64,000 nucleotides of DNA from Hirundichthys speculiger. Lineage: Eukaryota > Chordata > Actinopteri > Beloniformes > Exocoetidae. The stretch covers positions 1,426,001 through 1,490,000 of the forward strand of contig JAGFBZ010001254.1 in assembly GCA_018398805.1 (NCBI GenBank), given 5' to 3'. The position numbers and the translations under genes were made by a program. Of the stretch, positions 1 through 13,954 are shown piece after piece. How positions within the stretch are numbered: position 1 is the stretch's first letter; each line of letters starts with the position of its first letter. A model generated the notes under the pieces. That model saw only the letters and a list, made by a program, of their open reading frames with translations, was not told the origin of the DNA and ran no database searches.

Positions 1-3000
1 AGAGGGCTTAATTAGGGTACGGGCATTTCATTAAGGCCTCCATTTAAGTCAGCTTTGTTCAGCTCAACATGGGCATGCCACAGTGGGACACTTGAACATC
101 TCCCATACACACACACATGCAGCCATAGCAGAGCTCATCCAGTGGACCTGAACAATACGCAGTGGGGCAAATTCATTTCACTATAATTAATAAGAACTCT
201 CTCATCCTCCCAACACTGCGGTAAGAGAACCCATACTGTATCCTCCACCTGCCTTCCTTGCACTCAAAGGCGTCCATTCGTCATTCTGCCATTATATGTT
301 TACTTGCACCACACAAGGACATGGGATTTTGAATGAAATCATAAAGGACACTTAGATCGTTGTTACATGCAAGAGAGGATCCCATATATCACACCCGAGT
401 GTGTGTTCGTTCCCAGGAAATGACTCGAAGCCTTATGTTGTAATAAATGTTGCAGCTCTTCCTCTGTTTCTTTGTCTCCGCCTCATAAGCACATAAAACA
501 CGGGAATACAGCAGCAGGCACTAATGTTGTCACTTTCATTGGGCTACTCACTGGGATGCATTTCATATCACTTTGTCTACCTTTGTTTCCCCAATGAGAA
601 ACATCTCAGAGATTCACAATCCTCACTGAATGCGGCGGTGGCGTACAGCACGATGCCGCTTAGCGTCAGTTTAAGCCGAGCCATTCACACACTTTCTGCC
701 AGCTTTCTTTCCATTCTTTCCAGTAAACTGATCTCTAAACTGACTGTTAGCCTCTGCATGCAGGGACTGCACAAGTCATTACATGAAGAGATTGGAAAGC
801 TGGGAAGACAGCACAAAAGTCAAACAAGTGAGTGAGAGAGAGATAAACTCATCTCTGATCTTAAGTGACAATTTGACTAGGCGTTTTGCCAGGAGAACGA
901 CGTACTGATGAAAGAGTGCATAAATAAAGAATGCAGAGGAGATGTCAGGCAGCCACAGACAAGCGGCACAGACAGAAAAGGAGAGAGGGAGCACGAGGAA
1001 AGACAGGGAGGGAGAATCAAGCATTCGGACACCTCTGGCTAGATTCCCTTGCCCATTACTACGTCTGCATCTGACTTCACTTGCCATTAGAAGCAGTGTA
1101 AATCAGCAATTAGGTGCACAAATGAAGAAATGTCAGCCATTACCTGGAGCACAACAAGCCAACAGACCTCTCAGCACAGTGAGGACTCCTCGTCTCACAG
1201 CGACCGACACAGGTGAACGCGCTCGTGCGCACACATGTTAACAGCATGTTTAACACACGTCGTACCGACCCACGCTCACTGTTAAATTAAGCTGTTTGTG
1301 ACTGGATGCTGGCGAGGGACAGCACTGAACTGTGTTGCTTAGACTGGTCGTTGTATTTTATAGTAAAAATGACAACTGTTCCACATAGTCTTTATTTTTT
1401 TCTCAACGGAAAGTCCAAAATATGAAATAATAAGCAGGTAAACAGCAGCTCTGAATTACAAATGAAGATAAAGCATCTGCCTTTATTTGATGGCAAATAC
1501 TTGTCAGAAAAACAGATTCTTTAAATATTTATTTTTTTAAAAAAGGGTTAATTAAGGCAGGTTTGACTGAAGAGCTTAAGAATTTTAGATTGACAGAGAA
1601 TAAAAACAAAAGACAGATGGGTTAAAAAAAAACAAATGAAATAAAGAAGTAAAACATCTGTGGTGTAAAAAAACAGGCCATTTTACATACTGTCATCACA
1701 GTTGTCCTAATTATGCAGCCACCCAAACAGAGCCCCCTCTAATCCATAGGCACGCTGCCCTGTCAGATTTCCTGCAAAGATCAAGAACACACACACCGTA
1801 CACACACACACACACATATTCCCTGCAGTGTTATTTCTGCACCCGAACTACATGATCTGAGCCAGCAAAGACATTATTTTCCGTCTTTTACGTCAGAGTT
1901 TAAAGAAATTCACAGCAAGTGTGATCAGATCGACCAAAAGCAGATAGAGCTCTAGATTATTCCATGTCCATGTATTGGTCTGCCAGGGAGGACGACAGGG
2001 TGCCGTGACCCAGGGAAATGGAGGCACCGCTCCATCTTGGACCACCACCCTCCAGGGATGCGCTCACTCTAATGCAAGTTATTAGAGCAAACAGCCGCAT
2101 TAGCTGTGGGGAACCTTTTGTGTGAGTGTTTGCTCTCCATGTTTGGGTCCCAGCAGTGTATAAATGTTCAGCAGTGACATAAACATTCAATGTTGATCTC
2201 AGCAGATATTGCTCACAACAGAACATTCAGGGTTTTTCTGCGACCTTTGTCCTCTGATGCTTTTGCTGATGCATTTTGAAGTGGCCCCAAGCGACCCGGA
2301 CGGTCCCGCCTGGTAATTAGATACCGTCCCAGTGCTATGTGCTGGACCTCAGTGTCATTATACACCTCATATAGCTTATTCCTCTAAGCTAGCAAACACA
2401 TTTTTAATGGATGAGGCTGTATTCTCGCTGCACGCTCCGGCATCTACAATGCCCACCTTTACACACAACAAACTCACACCTCCTCCTGCTATCAGCAGCA
2501 GGTGCAAGCTGGCACTTCAAGTCATCGTATTAGGTGCTATATGGGCAAATTAGAATGACACCAATGCGTTCCTGTAGTAACTACAGGACCCTGCTGAAGC
2601 TCTCTGGCAAGGGAAAGCCCACTCACTGTCTTGTAAAACAGTACCATTGAAAAAAGGTCAACTTTAACGGCTCTATACGCTGCAGAGGTGAATTACAGTG
2701 ACTGGGAGGAGTAGGAAAACGATGGATAACATTTTTGATTTCACTTTGGAGAACACAAAAACAAAGATTTAGTGTTTTCTGGCTTGTCATAACTTCAGTT
2801 GTTTTTTTTAATCATGACTGGGAGATAAAGCCAAGGGAAAATTAAGGACTTTGTTGTGTGTCTGCAGCTTTTGCCACTCTTTAAAGCTTCAGATCCGTCC
2901 CCTCTTAGGCAACAGACAGCTGGAAGGTGTGGAGATGTTAGAGATGTTTGGAGGGATGAGGCCAGACAACAATCACACCGCTCTGGGCAACAGCTTCCTG

Positions 3001-4780
3001 TATAGAAATGTGTTTCTCAGGCCAAGTCCGGCTGAAAGTTTGCACTGTGGAATCTCAATGCATGGCAGAAGAGGGTAAGAAAAATGTGCCATTTGCCAGA
3101 TGGAAGGACAGAGGAAAAGCTCTCTGATTTTTGTTATGAAGGGCATGGGGAATGATTTCCCAAAAAACAAAACCACCCATGCACACAGAGTTATATTCTT
3201 GTTGCGCACAAACTAAGCTGAGTAAGCACAGATGCCCGAATGGCTTTTTACCTTTGCCTAACATCCTTTTTCCCATGCCAGATGCTGTTTGCCATCTGAG
3301 CCACCCTGCAGAGGAATTGTGCACTGCTGGCTTTAGAGCAGAGCACGGGAAAGATTAATGTGACAGAGCCCCCTCTAAAACGTGCCACAAAACCATCATC
3401 TTTAGCTCCGGCAGCAAGGAACACACACACAATGGGGGTTAGTAAGATGAGCTCACTGGCTGACTGATATCTACCCCCCCCTCACCCCACCCCCACCTCC
3501 CAGCTACTGCACAACTAAAACAGAGGTTTGTGCATTGATGAATTGCCACAGTTGAAACGTACAAGGTATTAAATCATGCTTCTGACAACATTAAAGAATA
3601 ATAATAATTATTTTTATTATTATTATAATGGAGAACATTGAGAGGTCGGTGGTTATTGATGCATCTTTTATGATATGCCTCCATTGATGTGAATGTGACA
3701 CTAATGTCTGCCCTGTGGCACTGAGAGACGAAGCGTTTGAGAAAGAAATTGCTGTTCTTTCATTTGAATGAGAGAAAAAAAGAATGCCATGTGCCAAAAA
3801 AACATATACGGTAATGATTTCAAAATGCAGTTTTCTCCTTTTATGAGACTTGGAAGTATATATCAACACCCGCTTTTACACAATTCAATGTTATCACTTC
3901 TTTTTTTTTTTCATAAATGTCTTCACAAATGATTTTGGAGATTGGATGAGATGAAATACTTATCACTCTGGCTGAAGCGGGGAATAAGCTTTTACTGCAG
4001 TGTTTTCTATTCAAAGCAACCCGTGGCCTGATTGTAGAGTTTAGTTGGAGGAGACTCATGCCCCAGGTGCCGCCTTGTGACAGTTGGGCTCAGATGGATC
4101 TAAAGCACCGTTTGCACCATTGGCAACGCTTTACTTCCATATGCTGTAGAGTGGGCAGGCCATGTGGGACTCTCAGCTGGCCATGTGGAGTGGGTCAGGA
4201 GGACAGAATTCTTTGCCAATGACTATCAAGAGGTTTGCTGTTTCTTTGTTGTGCATGGCATAGAGAGGGTGCTGGCAAAATCTCTAACCCATAGAAACCA
4301 AACAGTGAAGAGGAACCATTATGAACTTAGAGATTAATGAAGTGTGCAGATGGCTAAAGGTGAAAAATAGTCTTTTTCTAGAAAAACACTTGTTGACTTG
4401 TAGTAGTTTTCACTCAAATTTCTTATAAAGCGCTCTTGACAGTTTAAGAGGGTCCACTAAAAAACATCCTCACTGTCCAAACGATGTCTGAAGACATGCT
4501 ACGTTTGAAGAGATAACTTTTTTTTTTCAGATTAATAAGGGCCTTTTTTAAAAACATTTACTCAATCATTCTATGCTATGAATACAAGAGGCCTTTAGGG
4601 GTCTCCTAGTTTCTCATGTTTTATCATGTTTAAGACTCATTCTTGACTGGTTTTCAATCTACGCATAATGTTCCAGCTCTTGAAATGATTTGTTGTTTTT
4701 TTTATTTATTTATTTTGAAGAATGATGAAATATAAAGAAATTTTACCTAACTAGAAACAGAAAGCAGTACAAAGAGAATA
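1..4780. other. Non-coding single-copy stretch, no gene seen
   Basis: No exon, RNA gene or complete mobile element was recognised. The open frames here are short, overlap on both strands and have no domain signature. Simple repeats are an AC tract at 1787-1815, a C-rich tract around 3474-3500 and an AAT/ATT-rich tract at 3597-3628. The block around 2280-2350 is less AT-rich and looks single-copy. Composition fits intergenic or intronic fish DNA. Confidence 0.6.
1787..1815. repeat. AC microsatellite (interrupted)
   Basis: Alternating AC at 1787-1796 and 1801-1815, interrupted by CGTA. Confidence 0.9.
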
Positions 4781-4784
4781 TGGA

Positions 4785-4818
4785 TTTTCCCTCTGGGGGA
4801 TCAATAAAGTTTAAATAA
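4785..4818 (+). mobile_element. 3' tail of a non-LTR retrotransposon (remnant)
   Basis: The segment reads TTTTCCCTCTGGGGGATC followed by AATAAAGT. This resembles the 3' terminus of several fish LINE families, in which a CCCT..GGGGAT..AATAAAG ending is followed directly by a short tandem repeat. Here a 205-bp pentanucleotide array follows at once, as expected when the tail repeat expands after insertion. I see no reverse-transcriptase sequence upstream, so the copy would be very strongly 5'-truncated. The exact family (Rex-like or other) cannot be settled from this short piece. Confidence 0.45.
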
Positions 4819-5023
4819 TTTCATTTCATTTTGTATCGTATCGTATCATATCGTATCATATAATTTTGTTTCATTTCATTTCATTTTGTTTTGCATCGTA
4901 TCGTATCGTATCGTATTGTTTCATTTCATTCTGTTTCGTATTGTATCTTACCGTATCATATCGCATCGCATCGCATCGTATCGTATCGTATCGTATCGTA
5001 TCGTATCGTATTGTATCGTATCG
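4819..5023 (+). repeat. Pentanucleotide array, 41 in-phase units (TTTCA/TATCG mosaic)
   Basis: Reading in fives from 4819 gives 41 consecutive pentamers with no phase slip. Almost all are variants of TATCG or TTTCA (also TATCA, CATCG, TTTTG, TATTG). The TTTCA-type units cluster at the start and in two internal blocks, and pure TATCG dominates the last third. The open frame this creates on the minus strand, a run of Arg-Tyr-Asp-Thr-Ile, is a by-product of the repeat and not a gene. The array begins directly after the LINE-like tail. Confidence 0.9.
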
Positions 5024-7684
5024 TAAATGAGCAACAATGACCCCAGTCTCCCTAAAACGAAAAAAACAGATAAATAACATAAAGAAAAATTCTAAAAAAA
5101 TAAGAAAATAAAATCCACAAATTTGGCACAACACAAGTGAAAATAAAATGATAAAATGAAGGAAACTTGAAAGTGTTTTTGCATCCCCAGCAAAACAAAA
5201 GGTTGTTCCAGCATCAGCACTCCTGCTGGAAACAACGCGTTCTTTGAGAGGAGATGGTGCACTTGTCTTTCTCTTCATATAACACCGCCACACATGTTTT
5301 GCATCCTTCTGTGCCTTCACTTGGTCATCAAATACAGTGTCACCACAAAATGTGCATCCGAATCTCTTTGATCCGCCTCCTTTATTCTCTCACTGTCCCT
5401 CCAGTCGTCTCTTTCCACTTCTCTTGAACTGCGTTGTGACACGGATCATCTAACAAACAACATTTCGATTAAAGTTCAGTTTGCTATCATTTACAGCCCT
5501 GTTGCTCTCACACTTGATGAAGTAAATACCCCACAACTCTACATGAACAACCCTGCAGAGCACTTATAGGAGCTGGGTGAGCAAGGAACCGCCAGCAGAT
5601 CTCTACAGCAGTGCATTTCTGGATCAAATGTGCTTGTGCGTTCGTCTGAGGGAGGGGGTAATGGAATGGTGTCTTCCTGGGGCGAAGGCTGAGCGCAGAG
5701 ACAGTAGAGGACGTCGTTAAAAGCATGTGAGTGTGCTCATAAGAAAGAGGGGCCAGGCTGCTCGGGAAAGGTCAAGCTTTTATAAGGACAACCTTTGGCT
5801 ATGAGTGCAAGCAATCAACATCTTTTCTTTGTTCATGGCTCACAGAAATCCTGTTTTTTTTTGTTTTTTTTTTTTTTTTTGTTTGTTTTATTATTTTTAC
5901 TCAGGTGCAGGTGTCCTCAAGTTTTTTAATTATTTTATTTTTATTGTCATTGTTACATGACCTCGACATACTCTTCAGCCAGCAGGTCAAGAGTTCTTAA
6001 TAGCTTGTTGGTTTTCAGACGCCTGAATGCCATTGATTCACGTCTTTCCGAACATCCAGGCATTAATCGGTGGGGGGCAAAGGTGGCTGCAACACCATGT
6101 GAAAATAATAGTGCGTGCCATGTACTGGCTTGTTGATTTGCACCCTGATGGATTTTTAATATTCAATGCCGGGTCGTTGTGGGCGGCTGATCATGGCTGT
6201 TTAGCAGCTTATTGCTCCTGGAGAGACGCTGAGCTTCCATGACAAGCGGTGACATGGGTTGGCAAAGAAAGAAAAAAAAAAATAGAAAGAGTAGACACTT
6301 CAAATTAATGACAGTCTGTGGTAAGTCTTACCCGGTCTTGGCCCGTCTGAAAAGAGAAGATGTATGTTCGGTGATTAAAAGGTTTGTTCTAATTAGCAGA
6401 AGTGACTATGTCTGGATGGAGAGCCAATAATCAGGTTTGGGAGGATGAGAAGGAGAACAGGGACACGGTGACCCCTGAGGGGGAGGGAGATGAGCAAACA
6501 GGGAGATGAGGGGAAAGCAATGCAGACTTGGTTTACTGATTGTGACAATGAATGGCCTTGTAGCCAAGACCTTGAGTGACTCTCCGATGTCTAAACACGA
6601 TCACTGCAGAGCAACATGGGACCATTTGTTCAGGGAAAGAATACCGTATCCACTGAAATAAAAGGCTGTTTTCTATTCAAGTTTTCACCCCTCTGAGCAC
6701 AAAAGCAGCACTAAACATGTTCCAGTGCATCTTTGTGCACCTTCCCTTAAAAGAAAAAAAATGGAAATATGCTTCAGTATGAATTCAGTTTCTCACTTCT
6801 ATGAGGTGCAGAGGCTTGTTAAAGAAAACTTGAGACAGAAAGGTCATTTTCACTGAGATATGGATTGAGATATCAGAGTCTGTCAGCAGATCTTTAACGT
6901 TTCTAATAGTCCATCCTGATGATGCTGTCAGAGCAACAAAAGATGATCTTAATTCAGGGGGAGGGACCCCTTAAGGTAATTAGACATTAATAAATAAAAA
7001 CTGACCATGTGGAGAAAAATAAAAGAAAAAAGTTACTTTAGACAGGTGTGGACAACAAAGACTAAACTAACTAGAAATCATCCTCTCTGCTCTCTCACAT
7101 GTGGCAAATGTTGACTGAGTCAACTCAGTAAAGGGGACGAATAATGCATACAGCCCAGAACCATGTAATCAGCTCTGCAGGTAAACTCCCTGTAAATGTA
7201 ATATAGTTTCCACTGAACGTGTCGCAAAGGTGAGGTGAGATTCATGATAACAATCAGCATTTGCTTTGCACCTGTGCACAGATCAGTCATTTCTGACTGC
7301 TCTGGAGACCTCTTGGTGTGATATTTACAGCTCCAGCACCTCGCCTCAACCTTCCCCCGTGGAGTGAGACGAACCTCAGCAACTGCCATTTATAACTGCA
7401 TTCGTCAGTTGCTGCTGGATTTCACTCAGCGTATTGAATATCTAATAACTCCCACTAACAGATTATTCAATTATATTGTTGATACATGTTTTTTTAACTC
7501 ATGTAAATTTACATCAAATCCATCTATCCATCCAGCATCTATCTTCTTTTACAAATTAGGTAATTCTGTATATTTGCCTCAGGCGATGTGTTATGAATTC
7601 TTCTTTATTTGTAGCTAGGCCTAATTTAGCACCTGCCTCATCATTTACAATTTGGTATTATAGGGCGTAATTAACCATCTGCCT
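5024..7684. other. Non-coding stretch, no gene seen
   Basis: No exon or mobile element was recognised. A T-rich tract with one G interruption lies at 5853-5880. The rest is single-copy AT-rich DNA with many stops in all frames. Confidence 0.55.
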
Positions 7685-7698
7685 CTGCCATCTTGTGG
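7685..7698 (-). promoter_or_regulatory. Candidate CTCF site (minus strand)
   Basis: On the minus strand this reads CCACAAGATGGCAG, which agrees with the vertebrate CTCF core CCASYAGRKGGCRS at 13 of 14 positions. Flanking bases (GGA before, AGG after on the minus strand) are unremarkable. A single motif match does not prove binding. It is the only candidate of the three outside mobile elements that points to the minus strand. Confidence 0.4.
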
Positions 7699-10249
7699 TC
7701 CTGGATTGGGGCCATATTTGTCTCCTGATGTTCAGAGAGACTGTAACACTTGGACACTTGCCTTTCCTCTGAGCGTGACCCTTTGGATTATTTTAGCCTA
7801 ACAAGGAGCAATTAAGGAGAAATGTGAAACTCATTCTGCATTCAGAAATCTGCATTCCCAGAACATCACGCATACATGATGGGCCCACATGACACTTCAT
7901 AGCCAGAAGAGTTGGAATTGCTTGTTTTACAAGAGGGGGGGAAAGGGAGAAACTCAAATGGTGTATTTAATGTTAACTTCCTGGCTAATATGAGCACTGA
8001 CATTAAGAAGTCCTGGACAACTAAAGAGCAACGCTCTGAATAAAAATTACATCCGTAAAGTATGATTTCCTTTGCTCTTTTGCACAAATGAGCCTACGGT
8101 ATTTATTGGCCAAGACAAATTATCAGTGGCAAGCAAATATCTAACATCATCACGCAGAACCATTATTCTGAAATAAACGTCTGAAATCAACAAACTTAAA
8201 GGAACACTATATAACATGCATATTTCCTCTCAATTATACCCCCTACAGTTATCTCAAATCCCTTGGCAGGTAATGTAATTGCCCTGTTCTCCTTGTCCGT
8301 CACAGTTAACTCTCTCCATAGTTTTTCCCACTTTTAGCTCCACCTGTACCCCGTCGTCAGCTCCATGTGATGACAGGCGCCACGTATCTGATGACAGGCA
8401 GGAAAATCTTCAGTGACACGGGCTTTCATTCCTCCATCCCCGTCACTCAGGCCGGCCACTGGGAACAAGTGTTTCAACTTAGCTTGTCTTCTCTGTACGG
8501 TAACTACTTTCCACTGACAGGAGAGAATTATGTCTACTCACATGCATTTCTCATGACGCTGTAGTTGATGCAGGCACCGAGATGAGCTTGCAAGCTACCG
8601 CGCAATAAGTAAATGGCTGCATTGATCAAAAGAGCCTTTGCCAGCAGGTTTCGGTTGGTCCTCAGGCAACGACCTGCAGTTTGAACATGCAGAGCTCCTA
8701 AAATTACTACTGTTCTTCTATAAAATGGGTTATTTTAAGTCCACTGTCAAATTACTGAGGCCTCCAGTACCTGTGTGTTTTCCCTCTGCTGCACTGTAAC
8801 AACAATAGTGCAATCTCCCCAACAGCGCTGCAATCCTTTTTCCAACACACTGCATTATATACGTTTTCAAAAATGCATATAATACTTTAATGTGACTTTT
8901 TAACAGCATAGGAGTGGACAAGGTTTAAAGTTTTTATGTTTTAATTTTGACTAAAAGAAAGAAAAAAACACCACATCATAACGCATAATCCCATTAAACA
9001 AACCTATAAAAATGACTATGATCACATTGTCTCCTGCGATTTCATAAAGTGAAATCACATAATGCGGTCGTTCAGCTTAGCACCGCTTTACCTCTCCACT
9101 GTCCTCTCATGCGGCTTCATTTGTTAGCATTTCTGCTTTCCACACTGTGATGAAGTGACTTGAATAGTTCAAAGAGCACATAGACACACACACACGCTCA
9201 CACGCTCACACACCACCAACAATGTCACAAGCCCCTTATAACATTTTCCGCCTCCAGTGCAGACCTGCTTCTGTAATACGTGGGGCTGCTGCCCATCAAA
9301 ATCCAGCACAATGCTTGACCATAATGAAGAATTGTTTCTGGATGGTCTATATTTTGAATACTTATTTGCTTTGTTCTGGGTTTCAGGGTTTGTGTCAGGG
9401 AAAAGTTGAAAGAGAAATAAATATAGAATCAGATTTGAACTTTTTTAGGTTCACTGAGTTAGAAAAGCTCAAGTGTTATTATCTCCATTATTTACATGAC
9501 ATGAGTTATTGATCCTGAATTTCCATTTCAGATATCTTTCTGACTCTTATGTAATTTCCAAGGCAGCAGCAAGAATAAAAGAGAATAGACAGGCTCAGAA
9601 AAAAAACAACAAATGCATGAATCTTTAAGCTTTTCCTTCAATACTTGTTTATCGTTTAATGCCTGAGTCAGTTTTGGACTCTGATGCAAAAGAGTAAACA
9701 GAGGTCCAGATGAGTATACCATGTTGCACTCGCCTGCAGACATCTTACCGATTTGCCTTCTCTTTTCTAGGTTAGATCTAATCAATTCCTGTTGACAATC
9801 AATTCTGGCCGAGGAACTCGAAAGAGAAGTAAATCAAAGAGAATAGTTTTTCCAGGAGTGTTGCAGGTGGGTGAGAGTTCTTGTGAAGTATTTAAAATGT
9901 TTTTTGTTTGTTTGTTTTAATCATTTCACATTTCTTCTACAGTCTTGAACTTTACTGTGGCTATTTTTTTCTTGTGGAAGCAAATGTAAAGTGAGAGGAA
10001 AATCCACATTCTTCTTTTTTGTTAACTCTCTCTTTATTAAACAACACAGGACGGCAGAATTGGACCCATGAGAAACAAAAATGGCTTGCTGCTCAGTTTC
10101 AGATTGAGAGCAGGGTATGGCAGGGGGGTATTAATAAGACCACTGGGCCAACAGAGCAAGCATAATTTGACTTTTAAGCTTGAGGGTGAGCTTTTGAAAT
10201 GCAAATAACAGCGTTTGGTTCATACTGTGTTTGTCTTTCTGTGTGTAGC

Positions 10250-10273
10250 TTTTTTTTTTTTTTTTTTTTTTTT
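10250..10273. repeat. Poly-T tract (24 bases)
   Basis: Uninterrupted T run; it may be the antisense of a retroposon A-tail, but no element body was found next to it. Confidence 0.9.
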
Positions 10274-10689
10274 AATTCAGCATGCATACATGCTGACAAT
10301 ACAATAAAAGTGTTGCCTTCAGTGTTGGGTTGCATTACCAAACACATCTGTCCAGAAACGCACAGCTATCTGGGCTGTTATATAAAATGCCCTGCTACAG
10401 AGGTGGGAGTTGGCTGGTTGCTCTATCACTATGACAAAACATGACAGATGTGTTTAGGCAGTGGAGTGCCGGACCTGCCACACAGCATTAGGCTCACACA
10501 GTCAGAGAAGAAGAGCATATTCCCACACAGGGAGACCAATCATGGACATAATAATGGTTTGTCCAGAGTGGGGATCGGATGTCTGAGCTGGCCTGAGACA
10601 TGGCTGCAGAGCAGGGGCTGCTGTAACTCAGATCTTCCTGGGACTCACTCGTGGCTTTATTGATGCGGAAGATTACGAGGAACGCTTCG

Positions 10690-11000
10690 GGTTTACGCGC
10701 TCACAGCTCTCAAGGAATTTCAGTAGCTGAATTCAGATGACTTACCACAAATTACTGACATGAGCCAATGTAAAATGATCAAAGACAATCTAATTATTCC
10801 TCCATCATTCACCGAGACTTTTCACAAAATCCGGATTAATCATTAATTCATCATAAGAAGGGTTATGCGCATGAGGTTTGGGGAGCCAACGGATTTTGAC
10901 AGGTGTCCTACCGCAGCTTTTCATGTTCATTCCTCATTTGCAGCTCTGCAGAAACCAATCGGAGAACTACAAGGCAGTCTATTGTCGATAAAAATCTAAG
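10690..11000. promoter_or_regulatory. Candidate conserved non-coding element
   Basis: This block has higher sequence complexity than its surroundings and carries clustered developmental-factor-type motifs. A run of TAAT/ATTA cores lies at 10835-10850. At 10897-10907 the sequence TGACAGGTGTC joins a TALE-type TGACAG to a T-box-like AGGTGTC. No repeat or coding pattern explains it. The call is inference from motif texture only; conservation in other fish was not tested. Confidence 0.22.
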
Positions 11001-12579
11001 CTGATGACACATCCCTCTTGAAAAATTCAATGTGTTTGATGAATTATGGAAATGTGTTAATGGGAGTTGTGGAGGACTTCTCTTCTATTAGCGAGTCATG
11101 GTCAAACGTGTCAATTCAATATCCTCTGTGCTCCATGAAGGAGCCGACACATAATGAACACAGCCTTTTGTTCCCGTCAGTGGCCCACCTGTGGTCAGTC
11201 TTTCTGTCCGCCATGATGGCATTTACCCAAGAGACCTCTGATAACAATTTAACTGTTAAAAAAAAAAATAAAAAGGCATGACTTTTTAGAAGGACCTTGA
11301 GAAAATGGGGCTTTGATTACCGTAAAATTAACTGCCAGTTCCAATACATAATAAAAGCGTGTACATACAACCTTTGCTCTGGACCATGAGGACTTGTTAT
11401 ACAACATAATTACCTCTGACATAATTACTGTATGGGAATTAATTCTAATCAAATAGCTGACAGATTTTGGAGAAATCTGGAAGTTTCGGTTTATAAACTA
11501 GCTTCATTTTTATCTGTTGGACTAAGTGACATCTTAATAAGTGTGATGTAAGTAAATGTGCTCAGTTAAAAAAAACAAAGAGTCCATCTGCAAACGATCA
11601 TTCCAAATCATTCCAACATTAACAATTTCACAAGTTGTTTTTGTACACATACATCCTTTTTTTTTTTTTGTTTGTTTGAGTTTTCTTTTTCCCTGTGGTT
11701 TTTCGTAGCTCACCTGACAGAGGTGAGTTAACCAGCTGAGATGAAACATGGTCTGTGCGGGGCCAGCTCAGCCAGCTGGGGGTCTTTGCTAGCAAGTATT
11801 ACACCGCTCAGCAGTGTTGTTTTGATGCCCATACTGCATTCTATGAGCCTCACTTTAGCCTGGCCTCATCTCTGAAGGATAGTGGACACATCGGCCCTGG
11901 GGGAGTGTGGGAGAAGTGCAGCGGCTGTCAACATGACTGTGGTCACAGCAGAGGTCAGCGCCACTCCAGCCCTCTGGCTAAAGTATGGGTGCTTTCTTTT
12001 AATACCAAGTACCGAGGTACATTTCCCTCTCACTTCTTCCCGCACAAGTGTGTGCATCCGATCCAATGTTTATATTCAAACTTATCCAATCCTTTACACA
12101 AAATGTCTTGCTTTTATCTGATTCCTGTAGGCGAATGCATTCCACAAACACAGTGAGGTAGAATTTGCAGTCTCATAACCATCTGATAAGCTGACACTAA
12201 TAGAACTTATAAATTAGCAAATAGCTCATTGATGGAGCACTAAAACTTCACAAATATCATTTTCATTGTTGAGCCTACCCCTCACTCAGAAGAAATGTCC
12301 ATCTACAGTACAATGAATCAAATGGATGCTATCGTAAACAAAAGCAGCATCGTTTTTGAGTGGTCGCTTAAGCAACATAAGTGTCTGCAAATATGACACA
12401 CTGTGACACAAGCCCACTCACTGTTCTTGTCCTGAGTCTCTTGGCTGTCACCATGGCAATTGAGTTTCTTGATGATGCGTACGTCACTGTAATCGGTCAG
12501 GCAGCCTGCTGCTGCTTACAGCACGACATCAACCCTTTAATTTGACAGCAGAAAGCTTTCGAATCTGTGCATTCCCCAA

Positions 12580-12610
12580 ACACACACAAACACACACACA
12601 CACACACACA
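12580..12610. repeat. AC microsatellite
   Basis: Nearly perfect alternating AC run with one AA interruption near 12588. Confidence 0.9.
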
Positions 12611-13940
12611 TCACAGATACAAGAGATCCTAATGAGAGTGCACATGTTCAGTTCTAGAGTCAGAGTGGTCCTGACTTTATTCCTTAAGCTAGGACTGAAT
12701 TCAACACATGATGTTGCTGTGGTGGTGTGACGTTTCCCAGCCAAGGGCATCTTCACACACCTTTCACAGGGCCCTCGGCTCTGGGGCAGAATCTAAAAAT
12801 AATCTGAGGATGTTGCAGTGATGTGGTCTCTCAATAAAACCTCTCCTGAGCCTCAGTCTTTTACTGCTCCCTAATTGGCTACAGGACCTTCTCACCTGCT
12901 TTATTAGATGTTTTGACAGCACAAGAGCCAAAATACCACCGGTAGCCTTGAAAGCCTTTCACTTTTTATCACTGAGTAACATTTTATTGCCAAACGATGC
13001 AATAAAAAGCTTAAGAAAATGAACATTTTATCAGATGATAAGGCACATGTTTTGATATTATTCTCATAAGTGTAAGTAACTTTTTTGCTGTTTATTCTTA
13101 AGCTTAACCACCCAATTAATTTCCATATCCATGGTAGCAACTCTGAAGTACTGTAAATCTGAAGCATTGTTCAAATGACACGCTCTAGGATTATTCATGG
13201 GCTGTTTCTGAATGTGATGATGAGTGAAGTTCATAAGAAGCAAAATGCAAATTTAACAAAATTAGATAAGATATGAAAGTAAAGTACATAGAATATATCC
13301 TTCCTTAGGGTTCACCTTCAATAAACACGATCACTTTGTGGAGCCATCCTGTCCCCCCTTGTGTTGTTCTCAGTCTCTTGTCCTGGGGAATCTGAAGAGA
13401 CTATCAATTCAAAAACCTTGAGATGACACTACTTTGTCACTTTGTTTGGTGCCACAGAAATCTGCTTATGTGTAATTAACCAGACTTTTCAAAGGGTACT
13501 GTGACATCACAGACTCAAATCAGAGTGTAAGTATGCATCACCTTCATCTTTATTTCAACCCAATATCACAACATCCTGCATTTGCTGTACCTCAAAGGTG
13601 GGGCACACCTCACAGAGCAAGGGAGTTAAGAAGCTGCATCCAACCCCTTAAACTAATTGCAAAGAACAGTCCTGTAAATTACAATATGCAAGGTCTGTTC
13701 CTTCCTTGTTTAGAGCTTTGATTGGATGTTTCAAGGAAAGCAATATAATTCAGTACAATTTTAAAAGAAGTATCATATAAGATTTGACCTAACTGAAATG
13801 TTTGTTTTCATACAGGGGGCACATATGACATTTCATTTTCTTCTGTTCTCACTCTGCAATGTAATTCAATTAAGAAATGAAGAAAAAAAGAAAACAATGA
13901 TTGACTGGTGCTGCTCACAGCCCAGTCAGAGTATAGTTTT

Positions 13941-13954
13941 CCACCAGATGGCTC
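13941..13954 (+). promoter_or_regulatory. Candidate CTCF site (plus strand)
   Basis: CCACCAGATGGCTC matches the CTCF core CCASYAGRKGGCRS at 13 of 14 positions, with one mismatch at the R position. The following bases (TGATTA) are AT-rich. Binding cannot be inferred from sequence alone. Confidence 0.35.

Larger units (their letters stand above)
7699..13940. other. Non-coding stretch, no gene seen
   Basis: No exon was recognised. Simple repeats are an AC/CACGCT tract at about 9185-9215, a 24-base poly-T at 10250-10273 and an AC tract at 12580-12610. The phrase TTAAAGGAACACTATATAAC at 8197-8216 resembles the end of a fish miniature transposon, but no matching opposite end was found. A homeodomain-rich block at 10690-11000 is listed separately. 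Confidence 0.5.

Noticed and set aside
4871..5320. 149-codon open frame, minus strand
   Set aside because: About half is a translation of the pentanucleotide array (Arg-Tyr-Asp-Thr-Ile repeats), so it is an artefact.
8197..8570. Possible TTAA miniature transposon starting TTAAAGGAACACTATATAAC
   Set aside because: No matching inverted end or second TTAA at a suitable distance was found.
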